Under the pieces are notes generated by a model that saw only the letters and a program-made list of their open reading frames with translations, was not told the DNA's origin and did no database searches. 64,000 bases of DNA, taken from positions 23,188,001-23,252,000 of the forward strand of contig OZ316897.1 in NCBI GenBank assembly GCA_973895155.1. Direction: 5' to 3'. Source of the DNA: Marsupella aquatica. Lineage: Eukaryota; Marchantiophyta. The position numbers and the translations under genes were made by a program. Shown here piece after piece: positions 24,501 to 34,819 of this stretch; the stretch's first letter is position 1; every line of letters begins with the position of its first letter.

Positions 24501-24588
24501 AGGTAATCTGTCAAAGAACGAACCTACGGCAGTGGCTGAGGAGGAAGCGTTGGGGGCGTCCACTGAGGAACAGACACCGCTGCCATGA
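21517..24588 (+). CDS. Element A ORF2: ~1,023-residue globular plus coiled-coil retroelement protein
   Basis: I start at the ATG at 21,517. Residues 1-50 are basic and may carry a nuclear signal (KRKG, AKRTR). Residues ~60-270 form a globular domain with LTPQVIAEVFGLPMG and FFRNTCTNPHIGEMIDFLRV, conserved in copy B and more distantly in C and D. A low-complexity linker follows. Residues ~610-870 are a long heptad-rich coiled coil (ERSKKDEVIHRLREREAKIE; ELEEAQKELEEARKDL). The tail is rich in Ala, Glu and Pro. There is no protease, reverse transcriptase or integrase. The layout, just upstream of an LTR-like segment, recalls the extra ORF of plant Athila/Tat-type Ty3 elements, which sits near the 3' LTR. 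Function is unknown; a structural or DNA-binding role is only a guess. Confidence 0.75.
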   Translation: MAAEMKRKGINNDEATPAKRTRSAAPKKPAEQQSRRQREAEEEEVDPINAIPTRDDTWKGWAAILPEEVQLHFAREEDACFTAMQTRKYQGFMAGSGLEAFVRLPWLKPEVPNSDLLEFVGSWESETNSTRVYGKEFYLTPQVIAEVFGLPMGNKTKVDTRKTLPDTEFRSFPGPSTKNGFFRNTCTNPHIGEMIDFLRVTMHCNWPRAEIGKAQVYLVERPDPSRDYNGYLLTQLKKILKEEQLVIGKGSVSWLGYHMPLLCRYARSKTFAPVLPLQARAPEEVLEQRPATEKPKPPDSPTIEQVFRPRTEDLPMQQPGMQNLLKLLEKEKRTATATTTTMATATTTIQDTAPEVGLNRLTRENPFTGVKERRRPEHEPGVRMYVGASSPEAEEKQAVAPGPDKENKRSTRKPEEEPRPARGEAVFTTKSGEQREKPVVQAEEEAVEDYSNDNSGYGSDHHVPGVRTCGRFIPTLPRVVRGDPSQQSSPESPPPDVAPPSFDGIKQTAQEFQERMREEEEAALAREKDLPGGEWPKNIRRLAEKRSNPPATIEEIRKAAWEQRPRWMMPMTSTSSTYAKNRAMEYGEMCGELALSIFGEELEQGPFFQREMLEKRHLEEAVALERSKKDEVIHRLREREAKIEDLRAAKKAQDELRIKRHELNIMQGQLDTAQYDNRMIKNLLTRTQGELADAIKEREKWKRELRNAEEAHITANNRAMAETQRRERALKGELEVIRGALKQKEAELGKSYQGIIALQQELASLMASFKADLREKDDQLDQTYAKMNKMESEVVTELDKELRETQEERATLKKELEEAQRELEEAQKELEEARKDLDEVQEELEESTRKLENLQRRADNQTERLKKQAAVIKGLAPSGPTPIGATKLPGVVLAEEQAAPLAPVPEVSGKGKGPAAEPEKKKKRKPSGSRSNTAPQAVVTQEADPAPTPGRVTAEDPTTLEAGDDEAVADAEAGAEAKAEGGPSQADGELTKSRAGNLSKNEPTAVAEEEALGASTEEQTPLP

Positions 24589-24969
24589 CGATGGTGGAGG
24601 GCCGCTCCTTTCAAGGAGGGCGGACGTGGAGGGAGGAGGCGTGAGTGGGCAGGGCGGGCTCGGATCTCTAAGTTTAGGATTAGGATCAGGACCAGAAGGC
24701 GGCCCTGACACTTAGCTCAGTGGGATTGCGGTTCCACTGGTAAGAGCAACACTTGTACTCCTGCCTCGCTGTAGTTAGGTAGATTCAATTAGGTAGATTC
24801 AATTAGGTAGATTTGGCTTACGCTGCAAGGAATTAGGCGGATCCACGTCCAGGATAAGTACCTGGGCAGCGGGGAGCTCAGGGCCTCTTCTTTAGCAAGT
24901 TTTTAGTTGCACCAGTCGGGCTGGGATCAAGTAGTAAGAGAAGCTCTCGGTTAGTCATACAGTGACCCT

Positions 24970-25513
24970 TGTGTATATTCATGTTTCCTCATGCCTAAGA
25001 GCTGAATAGAGTTGGCCTCACGGCTTAGTTCGCAGAGCTTGTGTATGAGATGTACCGTTTGTATGGCAAGTGCATGGTATGACTCAGTCAGAAGGAGTCA
25101 TTTTGCTATTTGTGTGTCGCATTAACTTGTGTGAAGAGTGCCCACATCAACTAATAGATGAAGGAAAGTAAGTAAGGGAGTGAGAGTTGGATGTGTCGAG
25201 CTGAGAGAGGTCTTAGCGGCTTAACCAAGCCTATTGGGGATCATTCCGGCGACGGAATCCAAATATACCCAACCAGAAGGAGAGGAAGAGAAGGGAAGAC
25301 CCAGATTAGGCCGGCTACATATCTCATGACCCAATGAAGGATCTGTCCAGTATATGTGTGTAAAATGTTAATAGTAGTAGTAGAAGGAGGTTAGCAGCGT
25401 CCCATGCCGCTAAGCCGCGAAAACGGCCTCGTCGAGGATGAAACCCGCGGGAATCGGCTTGTGCGGGGGGGTTTCTTGGGTTTGGGGAGCCATGGGGCGC
25501 ACCACATTTTTGG
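24970..25513 (+). repeat. LTR-like segment of a Ty3-type element
   Basis: This segment precedes a primer-site-like sequence and a gag frame, as a 5' LTR does. It contains the stem GGTCTTAGCGGCTTAACC, then CATTCCGGCGACGGAAT at 25,246, and ends GGGGCGCACCACA. From 25,182 onward it is the inverted partner of 20,479-20,803. The left border is approximate; a weak TATA-like GTGTATATTC is at about 24,971. Confidence 0.6.
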
Positions 25514-25518
25514 CGCTA
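25507..25518 (+). promoter_or_regulatory. Probable reverse-transcription primer binding site
   Basis: TTTTTGGCGCTA directly follows the LTR-like segment. Plant Ty3 elements often have TTTGGCGCC-type primer sites at this place. A tRNA 3'-end comparison would be needed to name the primer. Confidence 0.5.
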
Positions 25519-25575
25519 GATGGAGGGGGCATTTCTTAAGCCGTGACATATGAAGTTAGGAAGGAAGCGTAGGTA

Positions 25576-26178
25576 ATGACTGAACCTACGCCGAGGGAGG
25601 AAAGAGCGATTCAACGGGAGAGAACTCGTCTGCAGCAACTCGCCGGGTGGCATGATACACAGCGACTGAGAGGGGCAGAAAGAGCTAGTAGCTCCGTAAC
25701 TGAAAGTGGCATCGAAGAAGACATACCAGAAGAAGGGTCGGTAAGGAGAAGTGAGTCTCCAACCGACATGGGGGAACCAGAGGCACGGCCAGACGAGAGG
25801 CCAGGGACCAAATTGAGCCAACGGTCACGTATTCATTACAAGGCCTTTCATGGAAGAGGAGATGAGGATCCGGACGAATGGTTGGATGACTTTGAAGGAA
25901 CTGCTGCAGCAAATGGAGAATCGGCCATCAAGATGCAGATTCTTCCCGACCTATTCAAAGGTGAGGCTAGGCCTTGGTACAGAGCCTTGGACGTGGAAGA
26001 TCAAGCCATATGGCATACTTTCAGATCACTATTTGTCAAGGAGTTTCGACCCATTGGAACTTCAGAGTTAGCAGTGCTGAAGTTGGGACGACTTTGGTTC
26101 AAGGAGAACAAATCCTTCAGGAAGTTCTTGCAATGCTTCCAAAAGCTGAGAATGCCCGAATGCACGCAAACAAGGTGA
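25576..26178 (+). pseudogene. Ty3-type gag, truncated
   Basis: The 200-residue frame matches the retrotransposon Gag capsid domain: YKAFHGRGDEDPDEWLDDFE, then FKGEARPWYRALD and FKENKSFRKFLQCFQKL. This is the conserved W.D.FE ... A..WY..L ... F..F arrangement of plant Ty3 Gag. The sequence switches abruptly to R1b at about 26,180, so the zinc knuckle and pol are missing. It lies 60 bases past a primer-site-like sequence, the normal position for gag. On its own it cannot transpose. Confidence 0.8.
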
Positions 26179-26189
26179 TGGACAACCAG

Positions 26190-28080
26190 GTACCCATAAA
26201 CCAGTGACTCTTGACTGATTCCCGGCTTAGGGACTTCTAAGCCATTGCCCCACCACTCTGCCATTCCACTCTCAGCAATCAGAGCTATGACAGTCCTCAC
26301 CCAGCCCGCTTCAATGCACCCTGTACACCTCTCAGTGGCGCTGCTAGTCCCATCATACACTTAGATTGCCTCACACACACACACATCCATGAGAGAAATG
26401 AGGCCTGAGAGGAAAACTCAATTAGATTCAACGATGTGCACAATACTTCACTGAGAACACTTGATCCGAACAATAGGCCCGAAGGCTGTCTACTCCAGAT
26501 TGCAGCGTGCTTGCCCCGCAAGCCCCATGCTTGCCATGCAAGCTCAATCCTAAACCTGAGCCCGGCTCACTCCAGATTGCGACGGCATATTGGACTCAAA
26601 CCAATCCCGTACTTGCCTTGCAAACTCAATCCTGAACTCAACCTCCTTCATTGCACTTCATTCTTGGGGGCACATACAGATCTCACACCTCCAATTCAGA
26701 ACGTCAAGTTACGCATACATAGTTGACTCGACTTCAAAGCTGGTACCAGGCCTAACGGCGATCTACCCCAGACTGCAATGAGGCCCGGCCTCACGCTTGC
26801 CCTGCAAGCTCCGCTCTGGCCATAGATCCCTTAGTGCTCTCCACCAGACAAAGGCCGGGACTCCCCATGGATCACGTAGCCTTGCCAGACTGAACTGTAA
26901 ATGCTCCTCCTGCTGCCCCTCAATCAGTGTCTCAGCCTCCCTAATGTGCTCACCACAAATCAAATTGACATCCTCCCCACAGTTTACAATCACCAATACA
27001 TCACCTATCACCAAGGCTCTGTATCGGGGGAAAAGAACCCAGTTGTGCTACTCACTAGAAAGAGCCACAATCCAGCTCGCAAACCTAGCAACCCGTTGCT
27101 GTGAAGCTTGGCTGATTACTCCCTGAGTAATAGCACAACCAAGCTCTCCCCAACACGCAGCGTCCAAGTCCAGCCTTGCTTGCACAGAGCTCCTCCCTGC
27201 TGCTCAGTCTAAGTGAGATCACACAACTGAAGTCCTCCCCCTATCTCTACCGGGGGGCTGCTCTATATACTCTCATACTGAGCCCAAATGGCTGGGTACT
27301 ACGCTGTTGGAGCCCCATCCCAGCCCTAACAGAGCCGCCACTATCTCTAACTACTGAACCCTAACTCGCAGCTTTATTTCTATCTCGAATTGGCTATGTA
27401 CTTCGGATTTGGCCCTCCTCCATGGTTTTCGCGAGCTTACGCCTCCTCTCCCGATTTCTGTATTCAACCATTTGCTGCGTGGATAGCAGCGTTGGAAGCG
27501 GCTTGAGCTCCTCTTTCCAACGAGGTCAATTATAGCCGATTTGGTCAAATACACAGAGAGTTATGCCCCCGCAACCGAGAGGGGGTACTCACTGCTGCGC
27601 TAACCCGAGTTACATAGCTAACCCGAGTTCGGCTAACCTAGCTATCCTATCTAACCCGAGTAGAGCTAACCCGTGGTCTCGGGTTAGGCCGCTACACGCT
27701 ATCCGCTAACCTAGCCTAAGCTGAGCCCGAACCCGAGCTTACCTATGCTAACCTGAGCCTGAGTTTAGGCTAACCCGAGTTCAATCTAATCCGAACCTAG
27801 GTTAAGCCTAAGCTGAAGCTGTGCTGACCTAAGCTAAGCTGAAGCCGTGCTTACCTTAGCTAAGCTGAAGCCGTGCTCACCTGAGCTAAGCTGAAGCCGT
27901 GCTTACCTGAGCTAAGCTGAAGCCGTGCTCACATAAGCTAAGCCGTGGTCGAGCTTGGGTTAACCCAAAACTGAAGCCGAATCCGCTAATTCCGGCCACA
28001 AGTTAACCCGTCACACTAATCAGGCCGTATCTCTCTTAATACACCTCCGTTTCCCGAGTGTTTTATATCGATTTTACTCG
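26190..28080 (-). repeat. R1b: LTR-like repeat, inverted copy
   Basis: The reverse complement closely matches R1c (44,775-46,690). The copy starts at about 26,190, inside the equivalent of the GGTACATTCCGGCGGCGGAA region, so it lacks that motif and the ~310 bases beyond it that R1a and R1c have. A minus-strand TATATAG lies at 27,263-27,269. A tandem array is at 27,800-27,945. The other end joins the methylase exon at GGCGAG, where the insertion itself creates a TAA stop. Confidence 0.75.
27800..27945. repeat. ~30-bp tandem repeat inside R1b
   Basis: The unit with TAAGCTGAAGCCGTGCT is repeated about five times. The matching array in R1c is at 44,925-45,055. It is probably part of an LTR promoter or enhancer region (inference). 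Confidence 0.75.
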
Positions 28081-31000
28081 CCTAATTTATGAAGAGCGCT
28101 TAGGACATTCAGTACAAGGTAACCCGGATGGACAGTTATCATCACAACAATGGTGGGATTCCGTGGTAGCTCTACTATGTATTGGAAGAGTACCAAAATC
28201 TCTGCTTCGGTCCACTCCTTCTGTTGAAGTCGGCTGAAATCAACAATTGCAAGAGGGCATGTTGGAGATTGTTCTTCCAACGACTCTGGATCGACTGTCT
28301 TCATTAGGTTGTTACTAAAAAATGTGACCCACGGTTGGGTCCAAGAACTTGTCCCCCCACCAAACTTCTGACAGTAAATATCATCTAGACGCATCACCAA
28401 TGTCATTGGCAATATCTCACTCTCCTTTGTATGATTAGACTTCAATAAATTTGTCAACCATACTTCACCAGCCGCTCTTCGGCACCTGTTCAACTCCGAC
28501 TCGACACCTAACAATGGGAGGACCTCAATTACTTTAACCCAATCACTATCTGCTGGGAAGTTTTTTGGATCCTTCTTGAAGTAGTAATCTCCAATAAGAG
28601 ACTTCAGTTTGATCAATATCTTCACCTCCTTTGCAAAGTCCTCCATTGCTGGAACATCTGACTTATTTGTCGGATCCTTCTTCAATAAAACCTGACCTGA
28701 CTTCACCTTGCTCAAAATTTTGGTCAAATCTCTATTTGAGATTTTACCATCAAAACAATGAAACATTGCGACTGTTATTGCCTTTTCAGACCTTTTGTTT
28801 CCTTGTGTACCAGCTCCATCAGGAAGATTTCCATCAATCCACATCTGGCACACTAACTGCCATAACTCAAAAAGATCATTCTGGGCAAAAAGCAACCAGT
28901 ATACATTTTTCAAGGCTTTTCTCCCCATGGTCATCCTTGCCAGTGCTAAATAATCCTGCAATCAAAAATTGGGGGGAATGTTATGAGTTATCTAAATAAA
29001 CCAAAAGTCACACTCTTGGACAGAGACCATCTCCATCCAAGTCAAAACCAAAAGTAGAATGAAGTAAAATCTCTAGAACGGACGGTCACACTCTTGGACA
29101 GAGACCATCTCCATCCAAGTCAAAACCAAAAGTAGAATGAAGTAAAATCTTTGAAACGGACGGTCTCACTCTTGGACAGAGACCATCTCCATCCAAGTCA
29201 TAACCAAAAGTAGAAGGAAGAGAAATCTCTGGAATGGACGATGACACTCTTGGACAGAGATCATCTCCATCCAAGTCATAACCAAAAGTAGAAGGAAGAG
29301 AAATCTCTAGAATGGACGATCACACTCTTGGACAGAGACCATCTCCATCCAAGTCATAACCAAAAGTAGAAGGAAGAGAAATCTCTAGAATGGACGATCA
29401 CACTCTTGGACAGAGACCATCTCCATCCAAGTCATAACCAGAAATATATTGAACTAAAATCAGTGTAACGGACGGTCACACTCTTGGACAGAGACCATCT
29501 CTGTCCAAACAAGAAAAGTGTTTCTCACCTGAAATTTTTGATTCTCTTGGGCGTTTGACTTGTTGTCCCCGTGCTTTGGCTTTCTTGGTCCTCCGCATTC
29601 AAGGAATTGTTTCCTTGCATGAACAATTGTATCTTTGAAGCACGATTGAAACACCATCATCGAATTGATGGCATTTGATCTCATTGAGTGCTCAACCAAT
29701 ATAGCCGATGGTGTAAGGTCTGACAATAATCTAGACTTCCTGTATTTTAACTTTTTTGCCAACACTGTGAGCTTGGCATCAGTTTTGGCCCATTCGAGAA
29801 CCCACTTGGCCGCCCTAGCTGAATGTTGCCCACTGATGGCAAAGAAACCAATCTCGCCTTTCTTCACTCCTGCAAGAAAGTCTTTGCGGTCGTTCTCCGT
29901 GCTGTCAAAATGGAGCAACTTTCTAAGCTTCAGACTATAAGGAAGCAGGTCCGTGACGTGAGGTTCATGTCCGGGGTTTTTGACCATGGATTTGGCTATG
30001 TGCTTCACATGGGTACTACTGAGCATCCTGTAACATAATCTTGCAGGTGCAGGCACAATTTTCTCCACTGGAATAGAAAACAGTTCATTTATCCCAAAAG
30101 TATAGTACTGCTCTATTCTCTGGAGAACATCATTTCCTTCTAAGACCTTCTTCTCCTCAGGGGCATCAAGTTTGTCTCCCTCATCTTCTGGGAGCATCTG
30201 TACGTCCGCAGGGGTTGACCGCAAAAGAGACTTGTCAGTTTTCTGTTTCTTCGCTACTGGCTTCTTCTCGGGTTCCTTCGGCAATGTCTCAATTTTCTCG
30301 CGACCCTTCCTCTCTCTTAGTCTTCGCTTCCCTACCACTTGTTTGGTGCTTGTCCCAGCCGTTGTTCCTGCAGTCCTTGTTGTTGTCTCCTGAGATATTT
30401 TTCTAGGTTTGGGAACTTCTTTGGGAACTTCTTTGTTAACAACTACTGGAAGCTCGTTCACCACTACTGGTGCAACATTTGTAGGCTTGGGTAATGATTC
30501 TACCCACTTTTTTGCATTGTCCATCGCAAACTCCTCTGCAAATGCAATTTGCTTGTCAAGGCAAACACCTGATTCCGAAGATAGGAATCCTGCCTTGTCA
30601 AGCAAATTATTTAAAATCCATGTCACCGGAAATGTATAATTCCCTTGGTGTTTATGGATATTCAGCTTCACATATTGGAACCCATACATGATGTCAAGTG
30701 GAAGAATCCCCTTCACTCCAACAATCACCTTTTGAGTTGAATACAACTTAGGGAAAAAGCCCATTGCCATCACGCCAAGTTCTCCAGCAGCAGACCACTC
30801 AACATTGAACTCTGAAGAATACGCCTTTGATGGTAGATGTAGCTTAACCCATCGTATCCTTTCATGGAGCTCAAGAATGATGGAAACAAACCCTCTTCCT
30901 TCAATTCCAATGAAGACTACAGGTCTGAGTACAAGAGTCTCTTGATCTTCTGTTCTGACCTTTATGCACAAAATGGGATCCCGTCTCTCTGACGTGCTAA

Positions 31001-31881
31001 GGAAATCAAAATCAACTCTAGAGAACTCAAGGCCCCAACGAAAATCTGGTTTTCTCTGCTCCAACAAGACTCCCTCGGAGCAATCTGATTCTAAAATTGC
31101 TGGTTTCAATCCATTTAGATCGCTCCCTGCAATAGTCCCATCCATGCATATTAGTTTGGAAAATCATAATTTGTAATCGACAAAGATGAGGTTCTCTCAC
31201 AGTTTGGACAGAGATGATCCCTATCCAATTGGACAGGGATGATCTCTATCCTCTACTTGGATAGGGATGATCTCTGTCCAATTTGTAACAAAGATAATCT
31301 TTGTTCGATCAAAGGATTTTGACAATCTTTATTAGGAATTGGACAGGGATGATCTCTATCCTCTACTTGGATAGAGATGATCTCTGTCCAATTCCTAATA
31401 AAGATCATCTTTGTTCGATCAGAGGATACTGACGATCTTTATTAGGAATTGGACAGGGATCATCTCTATCCTCTACTTGGATAGGGATCATCTCTATCCA
31501 ATTCCAAATTAAGATCCTCAGCATCCTCTGATAGAACAGTTTTGATCCTCTGGTTGGACATCCTCTATCGTCATTTTGGAAATAGATGATCCCTATCCAA
31601 TTGGACAGGGATGATCTCTGTCCTCAGTTTGGACAGAGATCATCTCTATCCAATTCCTAATAAAGATCACTATCTTCTACTTGGACTCTACTTGGACAGG
31701 GATGATCTCTGTCCACTGCACAAATATTCAACTTGTTACCGAGATACTTACTTGGATTGAGCAATTGGAAGGCTCTGGAATCCTCGAGGGCCGTGTCTAC
31801 CACATCCTCAATGGAGGAGAGGTCTATCTCCTCTGTTGGCTCAACGACCAAAGACACTTGAATAGGTCTAGATGGATCCAT
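28077..31881 (-). CDS. ParB-like plus adenine-methylase-like transposon protein, three exons, truncated
   Basis: Splice signals on the minus strand give exon 1 31,881-31,752 (donor GTAAGTATC), exon 2 31,126-29,529 (acceptor ATTGCAG, donor CAG|GTGAGA) and exon 3 28,955-28,077 (acceptor TTGCAG); the frame stays open for 869 residues. A basic, Lys/Pro-rich linker at ~230-340 could hold a nuclear signal. Residues ~385-500 look like a ParB/Srx N-terminal domain: FSIPVEKIVPAPARLC, HVKHIAKSMVKN, and GFFAISGQHSARAAKWVLEW in place of the usual GxxRxxAA box. Near residue 812, CPLAIVDFSRLQ sits where DNA methylases have DPPY, followed by the WTEAEI helix. The methylase fold is completed by motif I only in the second copy (50,735-51,303). 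Degenerate DPPY suggests catalysis is lost or altered. The gene ends at an R1b insertion. Both introns consist of palindromic minisatellite. Confidence 0.65.
28990..29510. repeat. Minisatellite filling intron 2 of the ParB/methylase gene
   Basis: About seven units of ~76 bp, each with CACTCTTGGACAGAGACCATCTCCATCC in two parts and an AAAGTAGAA(T/G)GAA(G) filler. The core GGACAGAGAYCATCTCCATCC is a variant of the palindrome found throughout this transposon. Short frames across the array are shadows. Confidence 0.85.
31195..31690. repeat. Palindromic repeats filling intron 1 of the ParB/methylase gene
   Basis: At least eight copies of GGACAGRGATGATCYCTRTCC-like palindromes occur, separated by ~60-75-bp segments with AATAAAGATCATCTTTG. 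Many sites are near-perfect inverted repeats centred on GATSATC. Confidence 0.85.
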
Positions 31882-31888
31882 CTTGTGA

Positions 31889-31910
31889 CACGTGGTCGTA
31901 TGGACACGTG
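31889..31910. promoter_or_regulatory. Two G-boxes (CACGTG) before the ParB/methylase start codon
   Basis: CACGTG at 31,889-31,894 and again at 31,905-31,910, both in the context ACACGTGG, lie 8-29 bases upstream of the minus-strand ATG at 31,881. ACGTGG cores bind plant bZIP and bHLH factors. Position suggests the promoter or leader of this gene. Confidence 0.4.
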
Positions 31911-32759
31911 GAGGATCATAGAGCGTTAGATCTAGGGCAATTAACGTGGCGGCTAGGGCAGAAACTCTAGTGTGAAGGCGGAGGTGGAGTGGGGCCTAAG
32001 GAGACTGGAAGCGAATGAGGCGGAGGAGTGGAGGAGCGGAGGCGCAGGAGCGAAGAAGAGGAGCGAAGAAGAGGAGGAGGGAAGAAGAATGAGGCCCAAG
32101 TGGGACCTCTTGCCTCCTTTACCCCCCCCCACACCAAGGCGAGGCAAGGCCAACTCAACACGTGGGAGGCCGAGCTGCAAACCCTAAACGCAAGGCTGCG
32201 TAAATTGTGCCGCCCGACTTGGTTGTGTGGCGTGGATGACCTAATCCACTCGACCCTAAACTCCGCCGCTGCTTAAGGCTGATCACGCATCGCCTTATCC
32301 GTAAGAGCGATCTTGAATGGTATAAGATACTTGGGCTGCTCCGGTTGGTCCTCATTTGGTATTTTCATGTCTAGATTTTCATTCAGTGTCTCAACCAGGT
32401 CCGTTCATTACGGAGCCCCATTGAGCCACTCTTGTTTTCTAGACAGAACATCTAGTTTTAATTTCTTCCACACCCCTGAAGCATTTAGTTTACCAGCTTA
32501 CTGAGAACTACCCCTTCAACAAAGTATTTTATTACTTGGTTTGACAACATAAACTAAGTGAGTTTTGTGTTCAAGAATCATTTCCAGTACAGGTAACTTT
32601 CAACTTAATTATAGAATATTCCATTGGTATCAAATTTAGGAATTGTATATCTAAGTTACTTAAGGTTGGGGTATCCAGCCCAACTCACGATTGGGATCAT
32701 CTCAATCGAACCTTTCTTTGGTCAAACATTAAATTAGTGTGTAGAGGTTAATTGTCCGT
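31911..32759. other. Spacer between the two divergent transposon genes
   Basis: The left part (31,960-32,130) is purine-rich with many GAGGAG words; the rest has no recognisable feature. It probably carries promoter elements for both divergent genes. No coding region is supported. Confidence 0.45.
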
Positions 32760-33680
32760 ACAAGGGTCTGTCCACCGTTTGGATAGGGATGATCTCTGTG
32801 CACCGTTTGGATGGGGATGATCTCTGTCCACCGTTTGGATAGAGATGATCCCTGTCCGGCTTTTGGATAGAGATGATCCCTATCCACCATTTGGATAAGG
32901 ATGATCCCTGTCCACCGTTTGGATAGCGATGATCCCTGTCCACCATTTGGATAGCGATGATCCCTGTCCACCATTTGGATAGGGATGATCCCTGTCCGCC
33001 ATTTGGATAGAGATGATCCCTGTCCACCGTTTGGATCGAGATGATCCCTGTCCACCGTTTGGATAGCGATGATCCCTGTCCCCCGTTTGGATAGAGATGA
33101 TCCCTGTCCACCATTTGGATGGGGATGATCCCCGTCCGCCATTTGGATAGAGATGATCCCTGTCCACCGTTTGGATGGGGATGATCATGTTCGGCTTTTG
33201 GATAGAGATGATCCCTGTCCACCATTTGGATGGGGATGATCCCTGTCCGCCATTGGATAGGGATGATCCCTGTCTGCCATTTGGATAGGGATGATCATTG
33301 TCCGCCGTTTGAGGTATTTGCTTTATGGGACCCCAATATGAAAGGTTTTACTTTCAGATAGGACCGCTGAGTGATCCTAAGTGATCCGGACCTTGAATCA
33401 TCCATGTCTATTGTTTGGACAGTGATAGACCCTATCCGCCATTTGGACAGGGATCAGCTGTGTCCACCATTTGGACAATGACAGACCCTATCCACCGTTC
33501 TGATAGGGATCATCTCTGTCCGGATTTTGGATAGGGATGATCCCTGTCCGCCGTTTATAGGGATCATCTATGTCCATTGTTTGGACAGTGATAGAACCTA
33601 TCTGCCGTCTGGACAGGGATCATCCCTACCGACCGTCTAAATAGGGATCAGGGATCAGGGATCAGGGATCTTAGGGCTAG
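32760..33680. repeat. Array of ~28-bp palindromic iterons
   Basis: From 32,760 to about 33,310 some 20 consecutive units of ~28 bp have the form TTTGGATAGRGATGATCCCTGTCC plus CACC or GCC. Each contains the imperfect palindrome GGATAGRGATGATCCCTGTCC. Looser copies continue to 33,640, ending in GGGATCA repeated four times (33,640-33,670). Open frames reading VDRDHLYPNGG-like repeats on the minus strand are by-products of the array. Confidence 0.9.
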
Positions 33681-33820
33681 ATAAGGATTGTTTAGGGACC
33701 TATTATTTTGCTTGATGGGGATGATCCCTATTTGCGCACTGTCCTTGGATGGGGTTCACACCTATCTGCTTCCTAGTTGGGACCATTGTTAACTAATACC
33801 TTACATTTCAAATTGTGCAG

Positions 33821-34719
33821 GTGAACACGTTGTAGGAATGACCGGAATATTTTTGAGAGGAGACAATGTGATATTGACAATTGGTGGTTACGATGTTGCA
33901 AGCGGGACAGTTCAAAAAATCAACCCGCAAGATAGTGTTCAAAAGATATTGTTGAGAGAGAATCGAATGGGCGTTCTCATTGAGAAAGTTTTTGACCGAA
34001 CCACAAAACTACCATTTCCAATGCCTCGGGCAGAAAACCTTTTTGATGCCATTGATTCTTGCGTTATTTGGGATTTGTCTTGCGCATATCTATCAACGAT
34101 AACAAATTCTCAAAAACGCATTAGTGTAGGTAGTTGTTCAAATCGACCGGAGAGTAATTTGGAAAAAAATCCAATTGTAGAGGAGGACTCATCGACCACT
34201 CTGAGGCAAGGGGATGAGGTTGAAATGTTCATCTTTGGGTGTTGTGTAGCCCTTGGAGTTGTTTTCAATACAAATCCAATGGAAAGATGTCACAACATTT
34301 TACTTGGTGAATCACGGATCAGTGTGAGGGTCACTGATGTCATTCATGGGAGTAGGGTTTTACCTTACAAACACAACAGGGTTGAAACAATTGACGAAGC
34401 AAAAGACTCATGGGTTCTCTGGGATGTGGCAGATGTCCGAAGTAGAAAGAGTTTCTCAAAGAAGGATGCGGGCGATGATATCAACATAGAGCGGAGTTTT
34501 GTTGCGGAGTCTCCCTCAGCTGAAATTTCTAAAACTAATTGTGACTATTTCCAACGGTCAAATTGGATGTCAGAGTTGGTCGAACTATACATCGGTTCAG
34601 ATCGAACCAATAGGGTTGCCACGGGGACCATCACTGTGCCTCAAGAAACGGCGGTGGTTGACGATGAAATCCTTGGTGAGGACCATGTAGGGATTGCTGT
34701 GAAAGATGTGGTGTGTCAC
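33821..34719 (+). CDS. DUF8039-like repeats: 5' part of the split transposase gene
   Basis: A plausible 3' splice site AATTGTGCAG ends at 33,820 and the frame is open from there; the first ATG is 33,838. Three tandem domains are seen. Each has VILTIGGYDVASGTVQ-type strands, a conserved L(L)GE/REnR turn, V.V..V, and an ending with A..SCVIWDL or A.DSWVLWDV. This matches DUF8039, a plant domain found next to transposases and Ulp1-like proteases in large DNA transposons. The third repeat is cut after VVCH by element C; removing that insertion at its GTCAC target duplication joins the frame directly to 38,737 with no base gained or lost. Any upstream exons were not found. Confidence 0.75.
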
Positions 34720-34819
34720 GTCGTAGGCTTCCGCCTTAACTCAGACTTCAGCTTAGACGGGCACATCCCTCGTAAATCTGAGGGTTCGGGCAGGAAGGGA
34801 AGCACGTAATGCACCTTAT

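Noticed and set aside
32729-33225. Minus-strand frames encoding VDRDHLYPNGG-like repeats in three phases
   Set aside because: Three overlapping frames all stay open because the ~28-bp array lacks stop words. This is a property of the repeat, not evidence for a protein.
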